Assembly (NCBI GenBank): GCA_947449305.1
Contig: CANFRA010000005.1
Span: 1-56,399, forward strand
Origin: Burkholderiaceae bacterium
GTDB taxonomy: Bacteria > Pseudomonadota > Gammaproteobacteria > Burkholderiales > Burkholderiaceae
Direction: 5' to 3'
DNA: 56,399 nucleotides
Below the pieces are notes generated by a model. The model had not been told where the DNA came from. It saw nothing but the letters and a program-made list of their open reading frames with translations, and did not search any database. Each line of letters opens with the position of its first letter. Position 1 is the first letter of the stretch. The translations under genes and the position numbers were made by a program. This document shows positions 18,336-29,886 of the stretch, piece after piece.

Positions 18336-19477
18336 TGAATGCTGCCAATCCCATTATTGAGGCATTTCGTGAACAGATCCTAAATGCAGCAAGCAATAAA
18401 ACACAACTCTCTATTGAAGGTGGCGGAACCAAGTCTTGGTATGGCAACCCCAACAATCATAGAAAACTCGATACTCGCACTTACTCTGGAATCTTAGAAT
18501 ATCAGCCAGAAGAATTAGTCATTACGGCTTGTGCAGGCACACCTCTGAAAGAAATTGAAGCTGCACTAAAAGCAAAAAATCAAATGCTGGCCTTTGAACC
18601 GCCACACTTTGGCGAGCACGCTACTTTTGGCGGCGCTATTGCATCTGGCTTAGCAGGTCCAAATCGTATTAGCGTTGGCAACTTGCGGGATTTTGTTTTA
18701 GGTGCGCGTATTCTGGATGGCAAAGGCCAAGATTTATCTTTTGGCGGACAAGTGATGAAAAACGTAGCCGGCTATGATATTTCGCGCCTGATGCCCGGCT
18801 CTATGGGTACCCTATCGCTTTTACTAGAAGCATCCGTGAAGGTATTGCCAAAACCAGCCGCTACAGCAACACTGTGCTGCTACATCTCTCAAGAAAAAGC
18901 ATTGCGCACTTTAAATGAGTGGGCCGGTCAACCATTACCAATGTCAGCAAGCTGTTGGATTGGCAATGCTACTGGCGAAGGTCAATTGACGATTCGTTTA
19001 GCAGGCGCTGCAGCTGCAATCAAAGCCGCTATTCCTTTAATGAGCTCTTTGGTAAATGCAAGGGAAGTAGACCCTCAATCTGCCGAAGCATTTTGGCATA
19101 AATTGCGCGAGCATCAGCTGCCAGCATTTGAAAATCTTGCTCCTGATCAAACTCTGTATCGCCTAGCATTACCTGCAGCCTCTGGACTACTCACCATTCC
19201 TGGTGCAAACAATGAAATTATTCTAGAGTGGCACGGTCAGCAGCGTTGGATTAAAGCGCCCGGGGACGAAGCTACATTTAACTTAATCAAACAATTAGTC
19301 TTAAGTCATGGTGGGCATACAACTCGCTTCAAGCAGGGCACAGGTGTAAGCCCTCAATACCAACGCTTTACCTTATTGCGCGACCAAGCACACTCCAAAG
19401 CTCTCGAGCTTGTACAAGAACGTCTGCGATCTGCATTTGATCCTGCCGGCGTATTTGCAACCAAACGTCTTCCATAA
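18335..19477 (+). CDS. glcE: Glycolate oxidase subunit GlcE
   Basis: The second FAD-binding subunit of glycolate oxidase, 380 residues. It has an FAD-PCMH domain with SIEGGGTKSWYGNP near the start, FGEHATFGGAIASGLAGP, and GNLRDFVLGARILDGKG, all typical of GlcE. It is shorter than GlcD and lacks the full C-terminal oxidase domain, as expected. The start overlaps the glcD stop by one base (TAATG) and glcF starts eight bases after its stop, so the three genes should be translated from one mRNA. Confidence 0.94.
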   Translation: MNAANPIIEAFREQILNAASNKTQLSIEGGGTKSWYGNPNNHRKLDTRTYSGILEYQPEELVITACAGTPLKEIEAALKAKNQMLAFEPPHFGEHATFGGAIASGLAGPNRISVGNLRDFVLGARILDGKGQDLSFGGQVMKNVAGYDISRLMPGSMGTLSLLLEASVKVLPKPAATATLCCYISQEKALRTLNEWAGQPLPMSASCWIGNATGEGQLTIRLAGAAAAIKAAIPLMSSLVNAREVDPQSAEAFWHKLREHQLPAFENLAPDQTLYRLALPAASGLLTIPGANNEIILEWHGQQRWIKAPGDEATFNLIKQLVLSHGGHTTRFKQGTGVSPQYQRFTLLRDQAHSKALELVQERLRSAFDPAGVFATKRLP

Positions 19478-19485
19478 GCATCTCT

Positions 19486-20763
19486 ATGTACACTCAACTT
19501 GCCCCCCAATTTGCCAATACTCCAGAAGGTATAGAGGCAGCCCATATTTTGGGTAAATGTGTTCACTGTGGTTTTTGTACTGCCACTTGCCCGACTTATC
19601 AGATACTGGGTGATGAGCTCGATGGCCCACGTGGTCGCATCTACCTCATCAAGCAAATGGCTGAGGGTGCCGCACCCACCGAAAAAACTCGTACTCACTT
19701 AGATCGTTGTCTGACTTGTCGCAATTGCGAAAGTACCTGCCCTAGCGGCGTGCAATACGGTAACTTAGTAGACATTGGCCGCAAGTGGGCTGAAGACAAT
19801 ACACCTGAGCGCCCTCTTGGTGAACGCTTAACTCGCTGGGCCTTAAAAGAAGGCTTAACTAAGCCAGCATTATTTAATTCAGCAATGGCTTTAGGTCGCC
19901 TGGTGCGCCCACTAATGCCAAACGGCATTAAACGTAAGATTCCCCAACAGAAGAGTAAGGCGTTAGATAGCTCCACTGACCCTTATGCAAGACCAGCAAC
20001 CGTACATGCACGAAAAATGCTTATTCTGGAAGGCTGTGTTCAACCAGGCATGTTGCCAAATATCAATTCTGCAACTGCAAGAGTTTTAGACGCATTAAAG
20101 ATTCAGCTCATTAGCACTCCAAATGCCACCTGCTGTGGCGCCTTGCGTTATCACTTAAACGATCAAGCAGGCGGTCTAGAAAATGCCAAGCAAAATATTG
20201 ATGCTTGGTGGCCTTTAGTTGAAAGCGGTGTTGAGGCAATCATCATGACTGCCTCAGGTTGTGGCGTGATGGTAAAAGACTATGGCCATCTCTTTGCGAA
20301 TGACTCTGCCTATGCAGCTAAGGCCAAAAAGATCTCTCATCTCACTAAAGATATTTCTGAAATACTGCCTGATTTACAAAATGAGTTGATTAGGGTAATT
20401 GGTACAGATCAAAAACCTGGTGTGGTGTATCACCCACCCTGCACTTTGCAACATGGCCAACAAATTCGGGGCAAGGTAGAAGGTTTGCTATCGAGTATCG
20501 GTATTGGTGTTCGCTTGTGCGCTGATAGCCATCTATGCTGTGGCTCTGCAGGCACTTATTCAGTTACCCAACCCGAGCTCTCAGAGAAGTTGCGCAAGAA
20601 TAAGTTGAGCCATTTGAATGCGGCTTGCGAAGAATCTGGTGCGGAAATAATTGTTTCCGGAAATGTAGGTTGTATTACACACCTTCAGCAAGAAGATACG
20701 CCAGTACTCCATTGGATCGAGATCGTAGATCAATTGATTCGCAAAGCTTCGAAGGCCCGATGA
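19486..20763 (+). CDS. glcF: Glycolate oxidase iron-sulfur subunit GlcF
   Basis: GlcF passes electrons from the flavin subunits to the respiratory chain. The 425-residue protein has two ferredoxin-type 4Fe-4S motifs: Cys25/28/31/35 in CVHCGFCTATCP and Cys75/78/81/85 in CLTCRNCESTCP. Two CCG-type cysteine-rich domains follow, with ATCCGALRYH and later HLCCGSAGTY. The stop codon overlaps the yggS start (ATGA). No GlcC regulator, permease or malate synthase gene lies beside the cluster here. Confidence 0.95.
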   Translation: MYTQLAPQFANTPEGIEAAHILGKCVHCGFCTATCPTYQILGDELDGPRGRIYLIKQMAEGAAPTEKTRTHLDRCLTCRNCESTCPSGVQYGNLVDIGRKWAEDNTPERPLGERLTRWALKEGLTKPALFNSAMALGRLVRPLMPNGIKRKIPQQKSKALDSSTDPYARPATVHARKMLILEGCVQPGMLPNINSATARVLDALKIQLISTPNATCCGALRYHLNDQAGGLENAKQNIDAWWPLVESGVEAIIMTASGCGVMVKDYGHLFANDSAYAAKAKKISHLTKDISEILPDLQNELIRVIGTDQKPGVVYHPPCTLQHGQQIRGKVEGLLSSIGIGVRLCADSHLCCGSAGTYSVTQPELSEKLRKNKLSHLNAACEESGAEIIVSGNVGCITHLQQEDTPVLHWIEIVDQLIRKASKAR

Positions 20764-21485
20764 ATTCTATTGTTGTTAACCTCATGCAGGTAAGGCAACG
20801 CATCGAGCTTGCTTGTTTAGCGGCAAAGCGTGAGCCTGAAGAAATCGAGCTCTTGGCGGTCAGCAAGACCTTCCCAGCACATGCAATCGAAGAAGCCATG
20901 CATGCAGGGCAATCTGCTTTTGGTGAAAACTATGTGCAAGAGGCTGTTGAAAAAATTACTCAACTCGCTAAATTGCGCCCTTGGCTGGTTTGGCACTTCA
21001 TTGGTCCGCTTCAAAGCAATAAGACCAGAGAGGTGGCTGAGCATTTTGATTGGGTTCATAGTATTGACCGTCTCAAAATTGCAGAACGCCTCTCTGCTCA
21101 GCGTGGTGAATTTCCTAACCTAGCTGAATTGCAGCTATGCGTTCAAGTGAATGTGAGTGATGAAGATAGCAAAGGTGGCGTACCCCTTTCTGAAGCTGAG
21201 GCACTCTGTGAATCTATAGCCCAATTACCCAATATCGTTCTCAGGGGCCTAATGGCTATTCCAGCTCCAAGCGCAGATCCGGGCGAGCAGCGCAAAGCTT
21301 TTGCGAAGGTCCAAGATTGCTTTAAACGCATTCAAACTGCCCGAGTAATAGATCCTCGGTATCAATTCTTTGATACCCTTTCTATGGGTATGTCTGATGA
21401 TCTTGAGGCTGCCATCGCCCATGGCAGTACTATTGTTCGTATAGGGACTGCCATTTTTGGGAAGCGCGATAAGATTAGCAAATGA
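20760..21485 (+). CDS. yggS: YggS-family pyridoxal phosphate homeostasis protein (PLPBP)
   Basis: A 241-residue PLP-binding protein with the alanine-racemase-like N-terminal fold but no known catalytic activity; the family buffers pyridoxal phosphate. The PLP lysine is Lys36 in LLAVSKTFPA. FGENYVQEAVEK, WHFIGPLQSNK and the late LSMGMSDDLEAAIAHGSTIVRIGTAIFG are standard family motifs. The frame is open further upstream within glcF, but the conserved protein begins at the ATG at 20760. That ATG overlaps the glcF stop by four bases. It also overlaps proC by four bases. The yggS-proC pairing is very widespread and supports a link to amino-acid and B6 metabolism. Confidence 0.95.
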   Translation: MNSIVVNLMQVRQRIELACLAAKREPEEIELLAVSKTFPAHAIEEAMHAGQSAFGENYVQEAVEKITQLAKLRPWLVWHFIGPLQSNKTREVAEHFDWVHSIDRLKIAERLSAQRGEFPNLAELQLCVQVNVSDEDSKGGVPLSEAEALCESIAQLPNIVLRGLMAIPAPSADPGEQRKAFAKVQDCFKRIQTARVIDPRYQFFDTLSMGMSDDLEAAIAHGSTIVRIGTAIFGKRDKISK

Positions 21486-22351
21486 GTACAAATCAGACCA
21501 GCCAAAATAATAGCAATGTGCACATCACCTTTATTGGTGGCGGTAATATGGGTCGGGCTTTGATTAGCGGCTTGCTGGCTAATGGATTTACCTCCACTCA
21601 AATTTCAGTAGTTGAAGCGAATGCAGTAACCGCCCTAAAGCTACATGAAGACTTTGGTGTTCAAGGTATTGGCGCTTTGGAGCAAATAGCTTTTGATTTC
21701 TCAAAAAATAATGTTCTTGTCATGGCCATCAAGCCACAGGACTTTAATGTTGTTGCTAAAGGCCTATCTTCAAAACTCAAGCATGCATCGGCACCTGGAC
21801 CACTGATTCTGAGTATTGCCGCTGGCATTCGCTTAAAGGATATGAGTCGCTGGCTGGACCATGCCCGCTGTGTCCGCGCTATGCCCAATACTCCCGCATT
21901 AATTGGCAAAGGCATTACTGGATTATTTGCTGATGCAGCCGTAAATGAATCTGATCGCGAACTAGCCCAGACTATCTGCAATGCAGTTGGTCAAAGCATT
22001 TGGGTGCCTGAAGAAAAGCTTATGGATGCTGTTACAGCGGTCTCTGGCAGTGGCCCTGCTTATGTTTTTGCTTTTTTAGAAGCCATGCAATCGGCTGGTG
22101 AGAAATTAGGCCTAGATGCAAAGAGCGCTCGCAAACTAGCTTATGCAACCCTTGAGGGCGCAACGCAACTTGCCCATAACTCTGATGAACATGCTGGCGT
22201 TCTTCGTGAACGTGTCACCTCTAAAGGTGGCACTACAGCAGCAGCACTTGAGGTCATGAAGCAAGAGGGCTGGAATGAGATTCTTGAAAAAGCGATTGAT
22301 GCCGCAAGTCAGCGTGGCAAAGCAATGGGTGATGAACTGGGTAAGAGCTAA
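21482..22351 (+). CDS. proC: Pyrroline-5-carboxylate reductase
   Basis: ProC reduces pyrroline-5-carboxylate to proline with NAD(P)H. The 289-residue protein opens with a polar tail of about twelve residues, then the Rossmann motif FIGGGNMGRALI (17-28). It also has MPNTPALIGKGITGL and the signature VTAVSGSGPAYVFAFLEAM that positions the substrate. The end, with RERVTSKGGTTAAAL, is also typical. The start overlaps the yggS stop (ATGA), so the two are translationally coupled. It converges with ubiA after 15 bases. Confidence 0.96.
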   Translation: MSTNQTSQNNSNVHITFIGGGNMGRALISGLLANGFTSTQISVVEANAVTALKLHEDFGVQGIGALEQIAFDFSKNNVLVMAIKPQDFNVVAKGLSSKLKHASAPGPLILSIAAGIRLKDMSRWLDHARCVRAMPNTPALIGKGITGLFADAAVNESDRELAQTICNAVGQSIWVPEEKLMDAVTAVSGSGPAYVFAFLEAMQSAGEKLGLDAKSARKLAYATLEGATQLAHNSDEHAGVLRERVTSKGGTTAAALEVMKQEGWNEILEKAIDAASQRGKAMGDELGKS

Positions 22352-22366
22352 TTGCCCATGCCACTC

Positions 22367-23230
22367 TTAGTTCAGACTAAGGCCCAGCACAATTCCGAGA
22401 AATAAAAATCCGCCTAACCAGTTGTTATGGCGAAAAGCCGCAAAGCATTCTTCGCGCTTACGGGTGGAGATCAGCTTGAGGTGGTAGATAGCGCAGGCTA
22501 AGGCTATAAACCATCCCACCAAAAAGTAATTACTCAAGTTGGCCAACTGCGCCACCCAAATTTGACTGATAAACAAAATGGTATAGCTTACTGCGATTGC
22601 TGCAACATCATATTGCCCAAAAGTAATTGCAGAGGTGCGCAGACCTAATCGTAGGTCATCCTCACGATCAACCATGGCATAGGCAGTGTCATAAGCAATA
22701 GCCCAAAAAATATTTCCCACAAATAAGATCCAGGCCTCTAGAGGGATCTCATTCAAGATAGCCGCATAAGCCATGGGGATACCAAAACCAAAAGCGATGC
22801 CGAGAACTGCTTGGGGCATTGCAAAGAAACGTTTAGTAAAGGGGTAAATGAAGGCTACTGCCAATGCAAAAAATGATAGTGCCTTGGTATAAGTATTGAG
22901 CGACTGAATCAGCAAGAAAGCAAGCAAAGCCAGAATTCCTGCAACTAGTAGTGCCTCTTTCCCTGAAATCTTGCCGCTAGTTACGGGACGTCCTTGCGTT
23001 CTCAGTACATGACGATCAAAGTTGCGATCAGCGTAATCATTCATTGCACAACCCGCGCTGCGCATCAAGAAAGTGCCCGCTATGAATATCAATAAGATTT
23101 TGATGTCTGGCACACCACTGCTGGCAAGCCATAAAGCCCAAAGGGTCGGCCATAAGAGTAATAAAGTACCAATTGGCTTATCCAGGCGAATCAGATAAGC
23201 ATATGAGATAAGGCGATCATTCAGGGACAT
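22367..23230 (-). CDS. ubiA: 4-hydroxybenzoate octaprenyltransferase
   Basis: UbiA is an integral inner-membrane prenyltransferase that attaches the polyprenyl tail to 4-hydroxybenzoate in ubiquinone synthesis. The 287-residue protein is mostly hydrophobic, with about eight or nine membrane segments. It has both Asp-rich metal/diphosphate motifs: NDYADRNFD (64-72) followed by RTQGRPV, and the second, YAMVDREDD, near 190. No chorismate lyase gene (ubiC) is next to it. It is ten bases downstream of recG on the same strand and may be co-transcribed with it. Confidence 0.95.
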   Translation of the reverse strand: MSLNDRLISYAYLIRLDKPIGTLLLLWPTLWALWLASSGVPDIKILLIFIAGTFLMRSAGCAMNDYADRNFDRHVLRTQGRPVTSGKISGKEALLVAGILALLAFLLIQSLNTYTKALSFFALAVAFIYPFTKRFFAMPQAVLGIAFGFGIPMAYAAILNEIPLEAWILFVGNIFWAIAYDTAYAMVDREDDLRLGLRTSAITFGQYDVAAIAVSYTILFISQIWVAQLANLSNYFLVGWFIALACAIYHLKLISTRKREECFAAFRHNNWLGGFLFLGIVLGLSLN

Positions 23231-23240
23231 AGGGTAATTA

Positions 23241-25307
23241 TCATGCCTTTAGAAATTCAGCGCGAGATCCTAGCCAGCGCTCTAGATGCCGTTCTACTAA
23301 GTCAGCATGCTCCGCTAACAAACGCTCGGCAGCTTGTTGAGCCAATTCAATTAACCAGGCATCGCGCTGCAAATCGACAAATCGCAACATAGCATCTCCG
23401 GACTGCTTCGCTCCGAGTAATTCGCCAGGGCCACGCAGAGAAAGATCACGCTCTGCAATGACAAAGCCATCAGATACCTCACGTAAAGTTTGCAGACGCT
23501 CTTTAGCTGCCATAGATAAGGGCTCCGCATACATCAAGATACAAACAGAGTCTGCAGAACCACGGCCCACACGCCCACGTAATTGATGAATCTGGGCATA
23601 ACCAAAGCGCTCGGCATGTTCAATCACCATGAGCGCCGCATTCGGCACGTCCACACCCACCTCAATCACTGTAGTGGCAACTAATAACTGAATTTCATTG
23701 GCCTTAAAGGCAGCCATTACTGCTGCTTTTTCTTCGGCTTTTAAGCGGCCATGTACTAAGCCAACCTTAAAGTTGGGCAAGGCCAGTGTCAGCTGCTCAT
23801 AACTTTCAACGACAGTTTGTAATTGCAGGGCCTCAGACTCTTCAATCAAGGGGCAAACCCAATAGGCTTGCAACCCCTTGGCTAGCCAACTTTGTAAACC
23901 GCCAATGACCTCATCACGACGACTAGCCTTCACTACCTTGGTAGTAATGGGTTTTCGACCAGGAGGTAACTCATCAATGACAGATACATCGAGATCCGCG
24001 TAATACGTCATCGCCAAAGTTCGTGGAATTGGTGTTGCCGACATCATTAATTGATGGCAATAGAACAATTCAGATCCCAGTCTTTGCTGTATTTCTAAAC
24101 GCTGCCGCACACCGAAACGATGTTGCTCATCAATGACTGCTAATCCTAATTTAGAAAAACTCACGCTCTCCTGAATCAGGGCATGGGTACCAACAATCAG
24201 TTGAGCATGACCACTCTCAATCATTTCTTGGGCCAGTCTTTTTTCTTTTACTTTCAAACTACCCGATAGCCAAGCAATGCGAACACCTAATGGCTCAAAC
24301 CATTCTTTCATTTTTAAGTAATGTTGCTCAGCCAAGATTTCTGTGGGAGCCATGACTGCAGCCTGATAACCATGATCCATGACACGTGCTGCCGCCAAGG
24401 CTGCGACTACCGTCTTACCACTACCCACATCCCCTTGTAAGAGTCGATTCATTGGGAACGATTTTTCTAGATCATGACCAATCTCAGACCAAACACGAGC
24501 TTGTGCAGCAGTTAAAGTAAATGGCAGCGCTTTCAGCAAGCTCGTCTCAAGACTTTTATCTTTTGACGGTTTTGCGAAACTCGGAGCATGCCGGTCTCTT
24601 CGAATGGCATGAGCACGTTTCAAGGAAATCTGCTGTGCCAGCAATTCTTCAAATTGCACACGGCGCCATGCAGGATCGGTACGCTCCAATAATGCTTGGG
24701 TGTTGGCATCGGCAGGCGGTTGATGTAAATAAGTAATGGCTGATTGCAAACTAGGCCAATCATTACTGGGAAGAAGTTCTGTCATTAACTTTTTGGGTAA
24801 GAACTCAGCCAAACTATCTTGCAAAGTAGGATCGCGTAATGCTTGCGCAACTGCTTTACGAATCACTGTTTGCGAAACGCCAGCGCTGGCTGGATAGACT
24901 GGAGTCAGGCTCGTTGGCAAAGGAGTATCTGCTGCTACAGCCTTAACATTAGGGTGGACCATTTCTGGCCCCTGAAATCCTTCACGTACTTCACCACGAA
25001 CTCGAATATGCGCGCCTACCGCCATTTGCTTTTGTTGACTTGGATAGAAATTAAGAAAACGGAGCTGCAATGTTGCGGTGTCATCTTCAATGGTGACCAA
25101 CATCTGTCTTCTGGGTCTGAATAAGACCTGATTCCGAATCACAACCCCCTGGGTCTGGGTTGAACTAAATCTACCCTGATTTAAGGCCTCTTCAATCGTA
25201 AATAGCTCAGTCTCATCTTCATAGCGAGATGGAAGATGCAAAGCAAGGGCCATTGGGCTGTCTAAACCCATTTTTTGGAGTGTACTTGGCGCTTGTTTAG
25301 TAGTCAT
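23241..25307 (-). CDS. recG: ATP-dependent DNA helicase RecG
   Basis: RecG is a superfamily 2 translocase that reverses stalled replication forks and processes branched DNA. The 688-residue protein has the N-terminal wedge/OB-fold domain (about 1-180) with [13 protein letters not shown]. Helicase motifs follow: Walker [17 protein letters not shown] near 290, DEQH-box [14 protein letters not shown] near 390, [12 protein letters not shown], and the late QLRGRVGRG with the RecG-specific C-terminal region. Length is normal. It is divergent from queA with 30 bases between start codons and precedes ubiA on the minus strand. Confidence 0.96.
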   Translation of the reverse strand: MTTKQAPSTLQKMGLDSPMALALHLPSRYEDETELFTIEEALNQGRFSSTQTQGVVIRNQVLFRPRRQMLVTIEDDTATLQLRFLNFYPSQQKQMAVGAHIRVRGEVREGFQGPEMVHPNVKAVAADTPLPTSLTPVYPASAGVSQTVIRKAVAQALRDPTLQDSLAEFLPKKLMTELLPSNDWPSLQSAITYLHQPPADANTQALLERTDPAWRRVQFEELLAQQISLKRAHAIRRDRHAPSFAKPSKDKSLETSLLKALPFTLTAAQARVWSEIGHDLEKSFPMNRLLQGDVGSGKTVVAALAAARVMDHGYQAAVMAPTEILAEQHYLKMKEWFEPLGVRIAWLSGSLKVKEKRLAQEMIESGHAQLIVGTHALIQESVSFSKLGLAVIDEQHRFGVRQRLEIQQRLGSELFYCHQLMMSATPIPRTLAMTYYADLDVSVIDELPPGRKPITTKVVKASRRDEVIGGLQSWLAKGLQAYWVCPLIEESEALQLQTVVESYEQLTLALPNFKVGLVHGRLKAEEKAAVMAAFKANEIQLLVATTVIEVGVDVPNAALMVIEHAERFGYAQIHQLRGRVGRGSADSVCILMYAEPLSMAAKERLQTLREVSDGFVIAERDLSLRGPGELLGAKQSGDAMLRFVDLQRDAWLIELAQQAAERLLAEHADLVERHLERWLGSRAEFLKA

Positions 25308-25337
25308 CGTTAAAATCTAATACCTGATGGTAATGCT

Positions 25338-27538
<2,201 letters not shown>

Positions 27539-27671
27539 TAACCCTACGGGGACCTATACCCCTCCAAATCACCTCCAAAGCCCCACACAGTTTAGAATTG
27601 CGGGTTTACGGCTTTACTTAAAAGTCTAAAACTAAAAGCAGTTTCCAAATAGTCTTTAACGGAGGTTTTAT
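27539..27671 (+). promoter_or_regulatory. tgt-yajC intergenic leader with possible Shine-Dalgarno-sequestering element
   Basis: This 133-base gap has no gene I can support. It ends with a strong ribosome-binding site GGAGGT (27661-27666), five bases before the yajC ATG. Further upstream ACCTCC (27571-27576), within CAAATCACCTCCAAAG, is an exact complement of that site. Pairing of the two could mask yajC translation. The same 14-base string AAATCACCTCCAAA also occurs in the end of tgt (27358-27371). A regulatory role is inference; no known riboswitch class is recognised. Confidence 0.3.
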
Positions 27672-27998
27672 ATGTGGATTAGTAACGCTTTTGCCCAAGC
27701 TCCAGCTGCGGGTCCAGATTCTGGTGGCTTGATGAGCTTCCTACCATTGGTTTTGATGTTTGCAGTGTTGTACTTCATCATGATTCGCCCACAAATGAAG
27801 CGTCAAAAAGAAACTAAAGCCATGCTTGAAGCTTTGGCAGTTGGCGATGAAGTAGTAACAGTAGGCGGCATCATGGGTAAAGTAACTGCATTAAAAGATG
27901 CCGTGGTTACCGTTGAAATTTCTACTGGTACTGAAGTGCAATTACAAAAAGGTGCAATCACCAATGTATTGCCAAAAGGTACATTAAAGTCTGCTTAA
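27672..27998 (+). CDS. yajC: Preprotein translocase accessory subunit YajC
   Basis: YajC is a small single-pass inner-membrane protein that associates with SecDF and the SecYEG holotranslocon. The 108-residue protein has a short N-terminal stretch, one membrane helix (about 22-40, LPLVLMFAVLYFIMI) ending in the hallmark RPQMKRQKE, and a cytoplasmic domain with VGDEVVTVGGIMGKV. It is preceded by a very good ribosome-binding site and followed 25 bases later by secD. Confidence 0.96.
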   Translation: MWISNAFAQAPAAGPDSGGLMSFLPLVLMFAVLYFIMIRPQMKRQKETKAMLEALAVGDEVVTVGGIMGKVTALKDAVVTVEISTGTEVQLQKGAITNVLPKGTLKSA

Positions 27999-28023
27999 TA
28001 CGCTTGTTTAAAAGTATCTCGAT

Positions 28024-29883
28024 ATGAATCGCTACCCTCTCTGGAAATATTTAGTCATCGCCGCTGCTTTAATGATCGGCGGGCTATATTCATTACCCAA
28101 TTTCTACGGTGAGGCTCCAGCGGTTCAGATCTCGTCCGCAAAACCAACCATCAAGGTTGACTTGGCGACACAAGCTCGCGTTGAAAAGATTTTGTCTGAT
28201 GCTGATATCAGTAACACGGGAATTTTCTTTGAGAATGCTGCCAATGTAGGCTCCATCAAAATTCGCTTTAATAATACGGATATCCAACTTCGCGCCCGTG
28301 ATCTATTGCAGCAAAAAATTAATCTTGATCAAAATGATCCTAATTTCACAGTTGCACTCAATCTCTTATCCAATACCCCGGGCTGGTTAAGTGCGATCAA
28401 TGCTCTACCAATGCCTTTGGGTCTTGACTTACGAGGAGGCGTGTATTTCCTGCTGCAGGTAGACATGAAAGGCGCTGTACAAAAGAAGGTAACTTCTTTA
28501 GCAACTGATATTCGCACTCAATTGCGCGATAAAAATATTCGTCATCAGGGTATTGAACGTGGCGCTGATAGCATCACCATTAATTTTGGTAGCACTACTG
28601 ACGCTGATGCCGCTCGCACAGTTTTACTATCTGCTCAACCCGATCTCATTTGGCAAGTAAAGCCTACCGGTCTGTCACCAAAGTTAGTTGGTGAATTTAA
28701 GCCAACAGCTTTAAAAGAAATTCAAGACAGCGCAGTTAAACAAAACATCATCACCTTAAACAAGCGCGTGAATGAGTTGGCTGTTAAAGAACCGGTTATT
28801 CAACAACAGGGGGCTGAGCGCATCGTGGTACAGCTGCCAGGCGTTCAAGATACTGCACGTGCTAAAGATATTATTGGTCGTACAGCGACCCTAGAATCGC
28901 GCTTAGCCGACCCATCGGTTTCTACCATCGGTATCGGTGAAACTCCACCTCCAGGCACAGATACCTTCCGCTTTGGAGAAAACCGCTTGGGCGTCTTTAA
29001 GAAGTCCGTCATTTTTAGTGGCGATCGCATTACTGACGCAAGTGCTGGCTTTGATCAAAATCAACGTCCTGCTGTAAACATCTCTCTTGATGCAGCAGGT
29101 GGCCGCGTAATGCAAGAAGTTACTCGCGAGAACTTGGGCAAGCCAATGGGCATGATTCTCTTTGAAAAAGGGAAAGGTGAAGTTCTCACCATTGCTACCA
29201 TTCAAGGCGAATTTGGCTCTAAGTTTCAGATCACAGGCCAACCCACTACCGCTAGCGCCAATGACTTAGCTCTCTTACTACGTGCTGGCTCCTTAGCTGC
29301 GCCAATGGAGATCATTGAAGAGCGCACGATTGGACCAAGCTTAGGCGCAGAGAATATTGAAAAGGGATTTAAATCCCTTTTAATCGGCTTTGGTGCAATT
29401 GCCATTTTTATGATGGCTTACTACCTACTATTTGGAACGTTCTCGGTCATTGCTTTAGCGGTGAACTTACTCCTGCTCATCTCTGTGCTGTCGATGCTGC
29501 AAGCCACCCTCACTTTGCCAGGCATCGCGGCAATGGCCTTAGCCCTTGGTATGGCGATTGACTCTAACGTATTAATTAATGAACGTATTCGGGAAGAGCT
29601 ACGCAGTGGAGCTGCGCCGCAAACTGCCATTGCAGTTGGCTTTGATAAAGCATGGGCAACTATTTTGGATTCCAACGTGACCACCTTAATTGCTGGTCTA
29701 GCTCTCTTAGCGTTTGGCTCTGGCCCTATTAAAGGCTTTGCGGTAGTTCACTGCTTAGGTATCTTGACTTCCATGTTCTCAGCCGTCTTCTTCTCACGCG
29801 GCCTTGTCAATCTCTGGTACGGCAGACACAAGAAGGTTCAAAAACTTGCTATCGGCCAAGTTTGGCGCCCACAGGAGAAATAA
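28024..29883 (+). CDS. secD: Protein translocase subunit SecD
   Basis: SecD with SecF uses the proton gradient to pull secreted proteins through to the periplasm. The 619-residue protein has a first membrane helix (8-26), then a large periplasmic P1 region (about 30-440) that includes LGLDLRGGVYFLLQVDM. Five further helices from about 449 contain the DSNVLINERIREELR motif of the RND-like channel. Length is normal for proteobacterial SecD. secF follows after only three bases. Confidence 0.97.
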   Translation: MNRYPLWKYLVIAAALMIGGLYSLPNFYGEAPAVQISSAKPTIKVDLATQARVEKILSDADISNTGIFFENAANVGSIKIRFNNTDIQLRARDLLQQKINLDQNDPNFTVALNLLSNTPGWLSAINALPMPLGLDLRGGVYFLLQVDMKGAVQKKVTSLATDIRTQLRDKNIRHQGIERGADSITINFGSTTDADAARTVLLSAQPDLIWQVKPTGLSPKLVGEFKPTALKEIQDSAVKQNIITLNKRVNELAVKEPVIQQQGAERIVVQLPGVQDTARAKDIIGRTATLESRLADPSVSTIGIGETPPPGTDTFRFGENRLGVFKKSVIFSGDRITDASAGFDQNQRPAVNISLDAAGGRVMQEVTRENLGKPMGMILFEKGKGEVLTIATIQGEFGSKFQITGQPTTASANDLALLLRAGSLAAPMEIIEERTIGPSLGAENIEKGFKSLLIGFGAIAIFMMAYYLLFGTFSVIALAVNLLLLISVLSMLQATLTLPGIAAMALALGMAIDSNVLINERIREELRSGAAPQTAIAVGFDKAWATILDSNVTTLIAGLALLAFGSGPIKGFAVVHCLGILTSMFSAVFFSRGLVNLWYGRHKKVQKLAIGQVWRPQEK

Positions 29884-29886
29884 GCC

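Noticed and set aside
20625..20759. Longer YggS starting inside glcF
   Set aside because: It would overlap the conserved GlcF C-terminus, and the ATGA junction at 20760 gives the normal family start.
22366..22381. CTTAGT/ACTAAG hairpin between proC and ubiA
   Set aside because: The stem is six base pairs with no T run; too weak to call a terminator.
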